DNA of 64,000 bases from Salicibibacter cibarius. GTDB taxonomy: Bacteria > Bacillota > Bacilli > Bacillales > Marinococcaceae. The notes beneath the pieces are model-generated. The model saw nothing but the letters and a program-made list of their open reading frames with translations, was not told the DNA's origin and did no database searches. Position 1 is the first letter of the stretch. Each line of letters opens with the position of its first letter. Position numbers and translations under genes: made by a program. Location of the stretch: assembly GCF_016495725.1 (NCBI RefSeq), contig NZ_CP054705.1, positions 4,092,001 to 4,156,000 on the forward strand. Direction: 5' to 3'. Of the stretch, positions 55,760 to 64,000 are shown in pieces.

Positions 55760-56172
55760 CGGCTCCTCCTTTTGACCTTTTAGTCATCACATATTAAAAT
55801 TTATTTTATATAGTGAAACAATGTAGAATAACAAGGATCGTACTATTTTAAGTGACAGTAATGGAAGGTGATAAATGTACCTTGATAATTTCGGTATACT
55901 ATTGAAGTTACAAATTACCCTAATTTCGTGAAGATCTATAAAAATGCCTACGTAAGAATGAGCGGAAAGAATTAATGTGGTTCGGATACCCAATCTAAAA
56001 ACTATCGGAATCGGAATTTGAATAAAATCCTTAAAGAAAAAGCTCTGCAGAAAAATAAATTAAGATGAATTTTGTTGAACGTAAGGAACTCTCTACAAAA
56101 TAAATCTATTCCGTAATACGGTCCATGCACTCCTTTGTCCCTTTGGTGAATGTATAATTCTTTTGTCTTCCA
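55760..56172. other. promoter region of the acyl-CoA synthetase unit
   Basis: No gene. On the minus strand a TTGTTA with TATATA/TATAAA 16-18 bases downstream lies near 55800-55835. At 56108-56124 ATTCCGT-AAT-ACGGTCC resembles the palindrome at 11094-11110 with three arm changes. It may be a third, weak operator or the remains of one. Confidence 0.4.
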
Positions 56173-57087
56173 TTATCTATTTTCTGTCGTAGAAAAATGT
56201 TCATTGTTCCGAAGTAAGTGCAAAAACTCTTCAGATATTAACGATAACGTTTTTCTTTTTTTATATGCTATATAAAAATGTCTGCTCAATTCAACATTTT
56301 TAATTGGATATGTTTCAAATAAATCTAGGGATAATTCTTTTTCTATGGCATGTTTTGATATTATAGATACTCCTAAACCAGCTTCTACAGCTGCTTTTAC
56401 GGATTCGGTACTTCCTAATTCAAGGACAACATTTAAATCTTCTGATGATACTCCCATTTTTCCGAGATATTGATGTAGTACAGAACGTGTTCCTGAACCT
56501 CTTTCTCTAAGCACAAGAGGGGTAGAGCATAATTCTTCTACCGTAATAATTTTTTTTGAGTTAGTAAAAAAATCTTTTTTAGCCACTAATAGAAGTTCAT
56601 CAGACATAAAAGGTTCCATGTGTAAAAGAGGTTCATCCAACCAAGCTTCAATAAGGCCAATCTCCAATTCACTATTTCTAATCAATTCTACAATGTGTTG
56701 GCTATTTATAATTTCCGTATTTAATTCAACTTTTGGATATTTCATTTTGAATTCATAAAGTAACGATGGAAGGATACTTTCACCGATTGTCAAACTGCTA
56801 GCAATCACTAATTTACCATGTAATTCTCCCATTAGTTGATCAATTTCATTTTGTGCCCGAACCTGCGTATCCAGAATATTTTTGGCATAAGGATATAGTA
56901 AATTAGCTGCTGGTGTAGCTTCCACATGTTTTTTAGTCCGTTCAAATAAATTCGCATTTATGGCATTTTCAAGAGCCTGAATGTGAGAAGTTACCGTAGG
57001 TTGTGATAAATAAAGGATGCGAGCAGCTTCCGAAAAGCTTTTCTGCTCCACAACAACTATAAATGTTTCTAAATGATCATGGTTCAT
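56173..57087 (-). CDS. LysR family transcriptional regulator (CysL/YeiE-like)
   Basis: 304 residues from the ATG at 57087; the frame runs upstream, but GAGAGTGGG fits this start. N-terminal winged HTH: FIVVVEQKSFSEAARILYLS and QPTVTSHIQALE. The C-terminal part is the periplasmic-binding-like effector domain, with LRERGSGTRSVLHQYL. That effector motif and the pairing with a YeiH-type transporter are typical of YeiE/CysL regulators, which sense sulfur compounds in some bacteria. Ends 115 bp before... the transporter gene lies just upstream in the same direction. Confidence 0.88.
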   Translation of the reverse strand: MNHDHLETFIVVVEQKSFSEAARILYLSQPTVTSHIQALENAINANLFERTKKHVEATPAANLLYPYAKNILDTQVRAQNEIDQLMGELHGKLVIASSLTIGESILPSLLYEFKMKYPKVELNTEIINSQHIVELIRNSELEIGLIEAWLDEPLLHMEPFMSDELLLVAKKDFFTNSKKIITVEELCSTPLVLRERGSGTRSVLHQYLGKMGVSSEDLNVVLELGSTESVKAAVEAGLGVSIISKHAIEKELSLDLFETYPIKNVELSRHFYIAYKKRKTLSLISEEFLHLLRNNEHFSTTENR

Positions 57088-57202
57088 GATATACCCACTC
57101 TCTCGTAATAAACAAACAAGGTTAGCAATATCCACGTCACAATGATGTCATATCAAGTTTAAATGTGAATTCTTGCATAGAAGAGTAAAGTGTAGATCAA
57201 AT

Positions 57203-58342
57203 TTAATACGCAATAAATCCACCTAGTAAATAAACCATCAGCAAGCTAATACCAGTTACTGTAAGGGCAGCTACCATACCAATATAAAAGGGTCTAACTC
57301 CAAGGGTTTTAAACATCCTAAGGTTTGTAGATAATCCTACAGCAGCCATGGCAATTCCAAGTAAATATTCAGAACCGAATGTGTTAAGAGATTCCCAAAC
57401 CATCTGCCATTGATCCGGTGATAAAATGCCAAAGGCTAATTGATACTCTTGCACACCAGAATCACCAATTGTACGGACTATAGCCATCAGGAGAAAACCT
57501 ATGACAAACAAGGGGATTAGTTGATACCACTTTTTCCTTTCTTGACCATCTGTGGAAGATCGGTTTGATGTCTTCAAATAGTAATAAGACATGAGCGGCA
57601 CGACAGCTATCAGTAGAGTATTTCTTGTAAGCTTAGATATTGTGGCAACATCAACAACTTCATTAGACTGAAATATTTGGTTATAAATTAACGAAGCACC
57701 AGCTACCTGAGCCGTTTCATGAATAGCAGTTCCTAAAAACAAGCCAGCACGCACCGGATCGTCAGAAAAAAACCAATGTGCCAAATACGGGTATAGAAAC
57801 ATAGCTATTATTCCAAAGATTGTAATGCTTCCAATCGAATAAGTAATTTCTTCTTTATTAGCTTTGATTCCTGGTGCTGTACCTACAATTGCCGTAACCC
57901 CGCATATCCCTGTACCTACGGCCGTTAACGTTCCGAGTCGATGGGATTGATTTAATTTTGCAGTGATCCAGATCGTTACAAATAGACCTGTTATAACGCA
58001 AATCAAAATGATTGGAATACCCCAAGCTCCAAGTGTAATCACATCTAAAAAACTTAAACGTATACCTAATAGGATAATTCCAGCCTTTAAAACAATTTTG
58101 ACTGAAAAATTTACACCTTTTTGGAAATCGTCGTGTAGACCGATCACATTTCTTATTAATATCCCCATGATAATCGCTACAAATATCGAGGAAATCGGAC
58201 TACTTCCGCCATCTAAGATTCCTTGGAAATAATTAATAACAACTCCTAGCCATTTTGCAATGTACAATGATGCTGCCATTACTACAAGACAAAGGGTTAG
58301 CCCCGGCAATAACTGTGATATCTTTCGAATGCTTTTATGCAT
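57203..58342 (-). CDS. YeiH/UPF0324 family putative sulfate or sulfite exporter-type transporter
   Basis: About 379 residues from the ATG at 58342 behind GGGAGAG. Ten or so hydrophobic helices; family motifs include IIMGILIRNVIG, VLKAGIILLGIRLS, VGTGICGVTAIVGTAP and FLGTAIHETAQVAGAS. Often annotated as putative sulfate exporter, and often beside a LysR regulator as here. The substrate has not been shown for most members. A dyad upstream (58426-58450) could bind the regulator. Confidence 0.9.
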   Translation of the reverse strand: MHKSIRKISQLLPGLTLCLVVMAASLYIAKWLGVVINYFQGILDGGSSPISSIFVAIIMGILIRNVIGLHDDFQKGVNFSVKIVLKAGIILLGIRLSFLDVITLGAWGIPIILICVITGLFVTIWITAKLNQSHRLGTLTAVGTGICGVTAIVGTAPGIKANKEEITYSIGSITIFGIIAMFLYPYLAHWFFSDDPVRAGLFLGTAIHETAQVAGASLIYNQIFQSNEVVDVATISKLTRNTLLIAVVPLMSYYYLKTSNRSSTDGQERKKWYQLIPLFVIGFLLMAIVRTIGDSGVQEYQLAFGILSPDQWQMVWESLNTFGSEYLLGIAMAAVGLSTNLRMFKTLGVRPFYIGMVAALTVTGISLLMVYLLGGFIAY

Positions 58343-58936
58343 ACTGTTCTCTCCCGACATAATTAAGGTTCTCTTTCTAATTGTAAAAGAAAGAAGAAAG
58401 TTGTGGTTATCGGGATATCAGAACACTCTTATTATAAAAATAAATAAGAGCATTAATAAGGATACGATTCATAAAAAAACCGTTATGCAGTTCTTGCTGT
58501 ATTTCATTCTCTAAAGAAGCACCGTTTTTCTATTACTATGATTACTCATTTAGTAGAACCTCCAGGACTTCGTCGCAAAGATTAAAAACAGTAGGTCAAG
58601 TAGGACTGATCTGAAAGCTGTAAGCCATAATTATAATAAAATGGATCCCAAAATCTCTCCGAAATTAGTGGACAGGTATTAATAAATTTCTTTCCTGTGT
58701 CGTTTATATTTCATCCTCAAACACCCAGAATTTAACATGAAGGAAAAAATTAAAACTATCCACAAAACGCTTAGAAACATCGTCAACAAATACAGGTAAA
58801 TATTAAAAATTGGGATGAAGTTTAGAGTGTATTTATGATCTTATAAGAATGTGCTGCGCGATCACTATTTTATTCTCTCTTTATTCACTTGCCAATAACT
58901 CTTTGCTTTGACTTAATTAAAACATGTTATATTGTG
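58343..58936. other. intergenic region upstream of yeiH-like gene, with a dyad
   Basis: No gene. CTCTTATT and AATAAGAG at 58426-58450 form an exact 8-bp inverted repeat with a 9-base spacer, of the T-N11-A kind bound by LysR proteins, about 85 bp upstream of the transporter start. The part 58560-58900 shows short interrupted frames only. Confidence 0.4.
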
Positions 58937-60040
58937 TTAAAGAGTTTTTTTGATATAAGGAATTAATATATCACATGTCGCCCATAATCCAGCAATAAAA
59001 CGATAAGCAGGGCCATGTGAAGTAGCTGCTGCAGGACCAGTAAAAAATAAATTGGGAACAGTTGACTCAAAGTATTCATTAAGCACAGGATCACCCGAAT
59101 CATTAATTGCTATATTTTGGTGAATTGAGTTCAAAAAAGAGATGTTATTAACAGAAAAACGAAAGCCAGTTGCTGCAATAACATGATCAACAATTAAAGA
59201 GGTTTGGTCATTCAATTTAACATGCACTTTGTTATCATGTGTTTTTAACACATATGTAATAAAGGTATTTGGTCTTTGTTTGACTTTCCCTTCCACTAGG
59301 GGAACCAAAAAGTCAGAAACAGTTGCTTTCTCCAATTCTTTCTTTATTTTATCTTGATATTGCTTTGAAAAATAATAAAACCTTCTAGATATTTCTTGTT
59401 GTTTTGCATTCATATTTTTTTGTGGTTTTAAACGTTCTGATCTTCTGTATACAAGTTCTACCTCTGCATTAGCCTGATGTAATAGCGCCGCTGTTTCCCA
59501 AGCACTTTGCCCTCCTCCCACTACTAATACATGCTGACCAACAAACTCATCAAAAGTAGTGTAATCAGATGAATGCGTAACTAAATTTTTCTTAGATACG
59601 TACAATTCATTTGGGATATACTGAGCATTTGTTAAACCTACGGCAACTATAACTTTTTTAGCTTTATAAGAATTACCATTTTCAGTTTGTACAATATAAA
59701 AACCATCAGTAGATATGACATTCGTGATTAATGCTTTTTCAATATCTATATCAGTTTTTTTAATAAACCAAAAAGCGTAATCAACGAATACATTACGAGA
59801 AAGAGGATAAAATAAATCTATCCCTTTTTCTAGCTGATAATTTTTCAAAGTATATTCATTATGCCTATCAGATAATCCTGTATATTCTAAGGAGGTACGC
59901 ACATACATATTTGGGGGGATTTTAGAAGCCCAAAAATCCATCGGATAGCCAAAAACCTTATAATTTATGTTTGATTCTTTTGCATGAGCAGCAAGCGATA
60001 AACCATATGGTCCAGCACCTATTATGGCTAAATCTATCAT
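58937..60040 (-). CDS. FAD/NAD(P)-binding oxidoreductase (flavin monooxygenase-like)
   Basis: 367 residues. FAD motif IIGAGPYGLSLAAHAKE at the N-terminus, NADP motif VLVVGGGQSAWETAALLHQ near residue 170, and ATGFRF near residue 293. The C-terminal LFFTGPAAATSHGPAYRFIAG is typical of the Pyr_redox_3/SidA-like group. It may be a monooxygenase or a reductase of an unknown substrate. Between the YeiH unit and TctABC; no partner gene identifies its role. Confidence 0.8.
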   Translation of the reverse strand: MIDLAIIGAGPYGLSLAAHAKESNINYKVFGYPMDFWASKIPPNMYVRTSLEYTGLSDRHNEYTLKNYQLEKGIDLFYPLSRNVFVDYAFWFIKKTDIDIEKALITNVISTDGFYIVQTENGNSYKAKKVIVAVGLTNAQYIPNELYVSKKNLVTHSSDYTTFDEFVGQHVLVVGGGQSAWETAALLHQANAEVELVYRRSERLKPQKNMNAKQQEISRRFYYFSKQYQDKIKKELEKATVSDFLVPLVEGKVKQRPNTFITYVLKTHDNKVHVKLNDQTSLIVDHVIAATGFRFSVNNISFLNSIHQNIAINDSGDPVLNEYFESTVPNLFFTGPAAATSHGPAYRFIAGLWATCDILIPYIKKTL

Positions 60041-60166
60041 TTAAGTTCAACCTTTCGAAATCAATATATATTGATATACATAAACTACAAGAAATTTTCA
60101 TATTGACTCTGAAGCTCTCACAAGGGTTTAAGATTTCAAGCAGTGTTAGCTAAATTCATAAATATA

Positions 60167-61681
60167 TCATGTCCCGCTTGCAGTTTCATCATCGTTGTGT
60201 TTTCTTTTATATCCTTTTCTTAACGAGGTATATGATATTACTATAATAATTAATAAAATAAGAATAACCAGAACGAGTGAAAATGGTCTTGTGAGAAAAA
60301 TCAAATAATCCCCATCTGAAATGAGCAAAGATCTACGTAAACTTTCTTCAACTATTGGGCTTAAAATAAAGGCTAATATAAATGATGGTAACGAAAAATC
60401 AAGTTTCAATAAAAAGTAAAAAGCAACCCCAATTAACAATGCCACCCAAAGATCAAAAATTAAATAATTCGATACGAAAGCTCCTGTAAGTGCTAAAATG
60501 AGTATAATAGGAATTAAGTAATGATTTGGTACAGTTAATACTCGTGAAAACAAGGGTGTCACTAATTTACCTAAGATGAACATAGATATTGTTGTAAACA
60601 AAAAACCATAAAATATCCCATACACTAAATCTGTATCAGATGCAAAGAGAGAAGGTCCAGGCTGAATGCCGTGTATAATAAACGCTCCCATAATAATAGC
60701 AATTGCAGGTGAAGCAGGAATTCCCAGCGTCAGCATTGGAAGCATAGAGCCTCCAACTGTAGCGTTATTTGCAGCTTCTGGCCCAGCTATCCCTTCTGGG
60801 TTTCCTTTGCCAAATTTAGATTTTCTTTTAGAAGCTTTTTTTACAAAAGTGTAAGCGAACCATGAAGAGGGACCAGCTCCCATGCCTGGAATAAGCCCAA
60901 CAATAGCGCCAGTGATTGAACCAATACCGATAGGTTTCGCTACTCCTCTGAATTCTTTTAATGTTATTTTAGTTTTAAGGCCTTTCACGTCCGTGATATA
61001 ATTTACATTAAGTTCTTCACTTATCATTATAAATATTTGCGAAAAAGCAAAAACACCAACTAACACTGCTATCAAATCTAGCCCTTCCATCAACTCATTC
61101 TGTCCTAATGTAAACCTCGGAGCACTTGTTAAAATGTCAACCCCTACTGTACCAGCCATTAATCCCAATACAACAGATATCATACTCTTTGTAACATCCC
61201 GAGAACTTAACCCGCCAACAACAATCAAACCAATAAGGGCGACTAAGAAAAATTCAGGATCTGACAAATTTAATGCAAAATCTGCTAAAGGTACTGAGAA
61301 GAAGAGCAGCATCAAACCACCTGCTAAACCACCAATCGAACTAGCAATTAGCGAGTATGCTAGTGCATGTCCTGGAGAGCTTTTTTTAGCCAATGAGTGA
61401 CCGTCTAAAACTGTCGGTGCGGCTGATGGCGTTCCTGGTATCCCAATTACAATAGCTGAAATTGATCCTCCGTATTCAGAACCCTGAAATGCAGCAAGTA
61501 AAAGTAATATTGAAGCTAAGGGATCCATTGCAAATGTGAAAGGCAGGAGTAAAACAACTGTGACTGTTGAACCAAGCCCTGGTATAGCACCTATTAATAA
61601 ACCTGCAAAAGTTCCAAATAATATTGCAGAAATAGTTTCAAATGTGAATAAGTTTAATAAATCAAAACCAAATAATTCCAT
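60167..61681 (-). CDS. tctA: tripartite tricarboxylate transporter permease TctA
   Basis: 504-residue large membrane subunit. Typical are AIPGLGSTVTVVLLLPFTFA, IVIGIPGTPSAAPTVLDGH, GLIPGMGAGPSSWFAYTFVK and GGSMLPMLTLGIPASPAIAI. Forms the transport channel with TctB; the C-terminus is basic. 17 bp after tctB. Family substrates include citrate, tartrate, aromatic acids and, in Chromohalobacter, sulfolactate. Confidence 0.95.
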   Translation of the reverse strand: MELFGFDLLNLFTFETISAILFGTFAGLLIGAIPGLGSTVTVVLLLPFTFAMDPLASILLLLAAFQGSEYGGSISAIVIGIPGTPSAAPTVLDGHSLAKKSSPGHALAYSLIASSIGGLAGGLMLLFFSVPLADFALNLSDPEFFLVALIGLIVVGGLSSRDVTKSMISVVLGLMAGTVGVDILTSAPRFTLGQNELMEGLDLIAVLVGVFAFSQIFIMISEELNVNYITDVKGLKTKITLKEFRGVAKPIGIGSITGAIVGLIPGMGAGPSSWFAYTFVKKASKRKSKFGKGNPEGIAGPEAANNATVGGSMLPMLTLGIPASPAIAIIMGAFIIHGIQPGPSLFASDTDLVYGIFYGFLFTTISMFILGKLVTPLFSRVLTVPNHYLIPIILILALTGAFVSNYLIFDLWVALLIGVAFYFLLKLDFSLPSFILAFILSPIVEESLRRSLLISDGDYLIFLTRPFSLVLVILILLIIIVISYTSLRKGYKRKHNDDETASGT

Positions 61682-61698
61682 TTTTCCACCTCTTTAAC

Positions 61699-62136
61699 TT
61701 AAAGTCCCACACCCAATATAAAATCAAATACAAAATAGATTGAAATGGTTACACTTATAGACCAGATAATATTTATAAAGATAACTTTTTTTGAAAGCGA
61801 ATTCATACGAAAAAGAGTGAATAAAATAAATAAGAAAAATATGGAAACAATATAATATCCAATAAATTCCCATCCTAGTATAAAAGCAACGATTAAACAT
61901 AAAACCCCAAAAAGTAGCATTTTATTCGGCATTTCAATTTTTTTATCTTCTTTTTTTACAGTTTGTATAACACTTATAATGCATAGAAGGATTAATAGAA
62001 TAGATAATATAATTGGAAAGTAATGTGGACCTATCCCAGATTCTTGATCCCTAAAATTTATAGCTGATACGCCATAACTAATTGCCAATATAAATAGAAG
62101 AATTAAAGAAACATATGTTCCTTTATTAGCGCTCAT
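61699..62136 (-). CDS. tctB: tripartite tricarboxylate transporter small subunit TctB
   Basis: 145 residues with four hydrophobic helices and the N-terminal GIGPHYFPIILSILLIL segment of TctB. GGGGGTTT precedes the ATG. It overlaps no gene and leads into tctA. TctB is poorly conserved, so identification also uses position. Confidence 0.88.
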   Translation of the reverse strand: MSANKGTYVSLILLFILAISYGVSAINFRDQESGIGPHYFPIILSILLILLCIISVIQTVKKEDKKIEMPNKMLLFGVLCLIVAFILGWEFIGYYIVSIFFLFILFTLFRMNSLSKKVIFINIIWSISVTISIYFVFDFILGVGL

Positions 62137-62864
62137 TACTTAATTAAACCCCCTTTTTATAAAAAAACTGTTCAAAATTTTAAATGGTATACAATTTTTA
62201 CCTTATTATTCTTTTAAATAGTTCGATACCTTTTGTAATTATTTACCTACATGAGTTGTGAATATTTTCCCATACTCCACCATATATTAAATTCACTTTT
62301 CAAATCGCCAAAAATAGGGGAAGGTATGACATAATCATCAGATATTCATTGGATATGGCTTAAAAAGTTCCGTGGTTTACAATGTTTTACGCTACCGTAG
62401 CTGACCATATGTCAGGAAATTTAAAATCAATAAGAACCCGCAACAAGTCTTGACTGCTATCACACCCAACTTTAAAATCCAATTCAGGATCACATCACAA
62501 ATCTCATATAAAATTCATGTGTTCAACATCAATCGTTTAGATTCGGACACCTTACTGGGTAAAAAGTTCAGTAAGCACTTTTCTTACAATAATGAATAAA
62601 TCAGTACCTAAACAGCGGTGTGCTTATTGGTCTTGCCGGCATTCTACGAACGCCAGTACTATAGGGAGTTTTCTCTAGAAGTTATACGTCGGTTACCTCC
62701 AAGTGCAAGAGTTTTTACCATATATTATGTAAAAACCCTTGCACATTCTCCATTTGTTAATGGCGGGATTTGGTAACCACACACTCTAGCCCATAGGATT
62801 TCCGAGTATCAGGCATCATTTGGATACAAAGATACTCGTTCGTTTTTAGTACTTTGTCTTTCTT
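62137..62864. other. unusually long gap between tctC and tctB, with hairpin
   Basis: 728 bp without a credible gene inside what is normally a compact operon. Frames are short. A strong imperfect palindrome lies at 62703-62744. The stretch 62600-62700 is less AT-rich than its surroundings and may be a small decayed insertion. Whether tctC and tctAB still share a transcript is not clear. Confidence 0.4.
62703..62744. repeat. 16-bp stem hairpin between tctC and tctB
   Basis: GTGCAAGAGTTTTTAC and GTAAAAACCCTTGCAC are complementary at 15 of 16 positions around a 10-base loop. The stem contains T5/A5 runs, so it could act as a terminator of tctC or be the end of a small insertion. Confidence 0.5.
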
Positions 62865-63830
62865 CTACTCAATTTGACCTGCTTCCCTCAAAAGCTCTTC
62901 ATGTTCAAAATAATCTTCTTCAAGATTTTGTCCGAATTCCTCACCAGTACCATAAGAAATATCATAATGTAAATCTAATAGTTGTTCTTGCACTTCAGGA
63001 TCCTCTAATGTTTGTTCGAAGGCGTCATGTAATGTATCTACTATTTCCTGTGGTACCCCCTCGGGTGCTACTATTCCAATATAAGCCTCTGTCGAAGTAT
63101 CGATCCCACCTTCTTCTAATGTAGGAACACCCTCATTCATTTCACTTGTTTCTTCTGAAAATTGAACTAATGTATTTACTTGGTCTGCATCCACATTCCC
63201 CTGAAATGTAGATACTGCGTCTACTTCACCACCTAAAGCTGCTGTAACAGCATCACCACCGCTTTCGTATGGGATAGCTTCTGCTTCAAGCTCAGCTTCT
63301 GAAAGAAAAGATAACATTGCAATGTCAGATATACTGCCATTACCAGGTGTAGAATAAGTGAAATCACCCGGATTTTCTTCCATAAACTCTAATAAGTCAT
63401 CGAAATCTTCCAACTCAGAATCATGATTAGCCATAAGTACTTGAGGTATATCGACCAATTGAATAATAGGTTCAAAGCTATCGTAATCATACTCAGTATC
63501 AGATAAATGTGGTTGAGTGGTAATAGGGCTATTTGAAGCAAATCCTATCGTGTAACCGTCAGGCTCAGCATTTTGAATAGCTGTCATCCCAACAGTAGTC
63601 TGACCACCAGGTCTGTTATCTACAATAACATTTTGGTTATTCGGCAAGTTTTCACTTAAATGACTCTCAAAAATTCTCGCTGCCGTGTCCGTACTACCTC
63701 CAGGTGCAAAAGGAGTTATTATTTCAATTGTATCTGATGGATAATCATCTTCTGGTGAACTTGATGATTGTGAACAACCTGATATTATTACTGTACAAGC
63801 AAAAAACAAGATCCATGTTCTTTTTTTCAC
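62865..63830 (-). CDS. tctC: tripartite tricarboxylate transporter substrate-binding protein TctC (lipoprotein)
   Basis: 321 residues with a signal peptide ending VIISGC, giving a lipidated Cys near position 19. TctC (Bug family) motifs are IEIITPFAPGGSTDTAARIF, NVIVDNRPGGQTTVGMTAI and YSTPGNGSISDIAMLSFL. Highly acidic. It binds an organic acid outside the cell for TctAB. AGGT lies before the ATG. Confidence 0.94.
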   Translation of the reverse strand: MKKRTWILFFACTVIISGCSQSSSSPEDDYPSDTIEIITPFAPGGSTDTAARIFESHLSENLPNNQNVIVDNRPGGQTTVGMTAIQNAEPDGYTIGFASNSPITTQPHLSDTEYDYDSFEPIIQLVDIPQVLMANHDSELEDFDDLLEFMEENPGDFTYSTPGNGSISDIAMLSFLSEAELEAEAIPYESGGDAVTAALGGEVDAVSTFQGNVDADQVNTLVQFSEETSEMNEGVPTLEEGGIDTSTEAYIGIVAPEGVPQEIVDTLHDAFEQTLEDPEVQEQLLDLHYDISYGTGEEFGQNLEEDYFEHEELLREAGQIE

Positions 63831-63899
63831 TTTAATACCTCCAATTTAAAATGATAGTATCCTAATACTCTATTCCAGAAATTCCTTCCCTGGTTCGGT

Positions 63900-64000
63900 T
63901 TACCATTCGGTGAGTGTAAACGGAAATTGTTTGGTTAGTAAGGTGAGCATTTCAGCCATTGTACCGGAAAAAGGGGTTGCTTCCCATTTTCCGCGATGAT
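63900..64000 (-). CDS. C-terminal end of an unidentified gene (partial)
   Basis: A frame entering from the right edge reads 33 codons (WEATPFSGTMAEMLTLLTKQ, then FPFTLTEW) and stops at 63900. Composition is protein-like. It may belong to an IS transposase or an upstream gene; not recognised. Confidence 0.35.
   Translation of the reverse strand, partial: HRGKWEATPFSGTMAEMLTLLTKQFPFTLTEW

Noticed and set aside
1-64000. Search by eye for tRNA, rRNA, riboswitch, T-box and CRISPR features
   Set aside because: No tRNA-like cloverleaf with a TTCGA arm, no rRNA stretch, no recognisable T-box or riboswitch core, and no direct-repeat array were seen. A covariance-model scan would be needed to exclude small RNAs.

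Overview
The window comes from a Bacillota genome, most likely a halophilic or haloalkaliphilic Bacillaceae. The evidence is strong GGAGG-type ribosome sites, frequent TTG and GTG starts, lipoprotein-type binding proteins, Bacillus-style LutABC and 2-oxo-acid dehydrogenase genes, and very acidic extracytoplasmic solute-binding proteins (the TAXI, DctP and TctC proteins are rich in Glu and Asp). No rRNA, tRNA, CRISPR array or core housekeeping gene was seen. This is an accessory catabolic region, and it could lie on a plasmid or a genomic island.

Layout. Positions 1-17 kb hold a partial class I aminotransferase behind an IclR regulator, a small orphan protein, a second IclR regulator, and a complete short-chain acyl-CoA oxidation operon: two-subunit CoA-transferase, 3-hydroxyacyl-CoA dehydrogenase, enoyl-CoA hydratase, acyl-CoA dehydrogenase, thiolase and a D-2-hydroxyacid dehydrogenase. 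That operon has a textbook sigma-A promoter and a 17-bp palindrome. An internally deleted IS4-type element separates it from a TAXI-type TRAP transporter with a second D-2-hydroxyacid dehydrogenase. From 17 to 28 kb there is a decayed second CoA-transferase locus whose promoter is preserved, a plasmid-type replication initiator gene with a palindrome in front, the lutABC lactate operon, an IS200/IS605 relic, an NADP-dependent oxidoreductase, an intact IS1380 element with target duplication that cut into a decayed SDR gene, and a second small orphan protein related to the first.

Positions 28.5-48 kb are one long run of minus-strand genes. In transcription order they are an SDR, a DctQ-DctM-DctP TRAP importer, a CaiB-type CoA-transferase, acyl-CoA dehydrogenase, MaoC hydratase, fused CoA-transferase, DHDPS-family aldolase/lyase, SDR, enoyl-CoA hydratase, SDR, fumarylacetoacetate hydrolase-family protein, FAD-linked 2-hydroxyacid oxidase, and a full 2-oxo-acid dehydrogenase complex (E2, E1 alpha, E1 beta, E3). 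I do not recognise this set as a described pathway. It fits import of an organic acid, CoA activation, beta-oxidation-type steps, carbon-carbon cleavage and oxidative decarboxylation.

Positions 48-51 kb are an IS21 element carrying an extra small DNA-binding-type gene and four regularly spaced sites at each end. Positions 51-64 kb hold an alpha/beta hydrolase, a Ldh2-type 2-hydroxyacid dehydrogenase, a split ADP-forming acyl-CoA synthetase, a LysR regulator with a YeiH-type transporter, an FAD-dependent oxidoreductase, and a TctABC tripartite importer.

Every metabolic gene lies on the minus strand. All intact plus-strand genes belong to mobile or plasmid-type elements (replication initiator, IS1380, IS21). 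The three importers of three different families, the several CoA-activating enzymes and the local regulators point to a specialised organic-acid utilisation region assembled by repeated insertion and decay.
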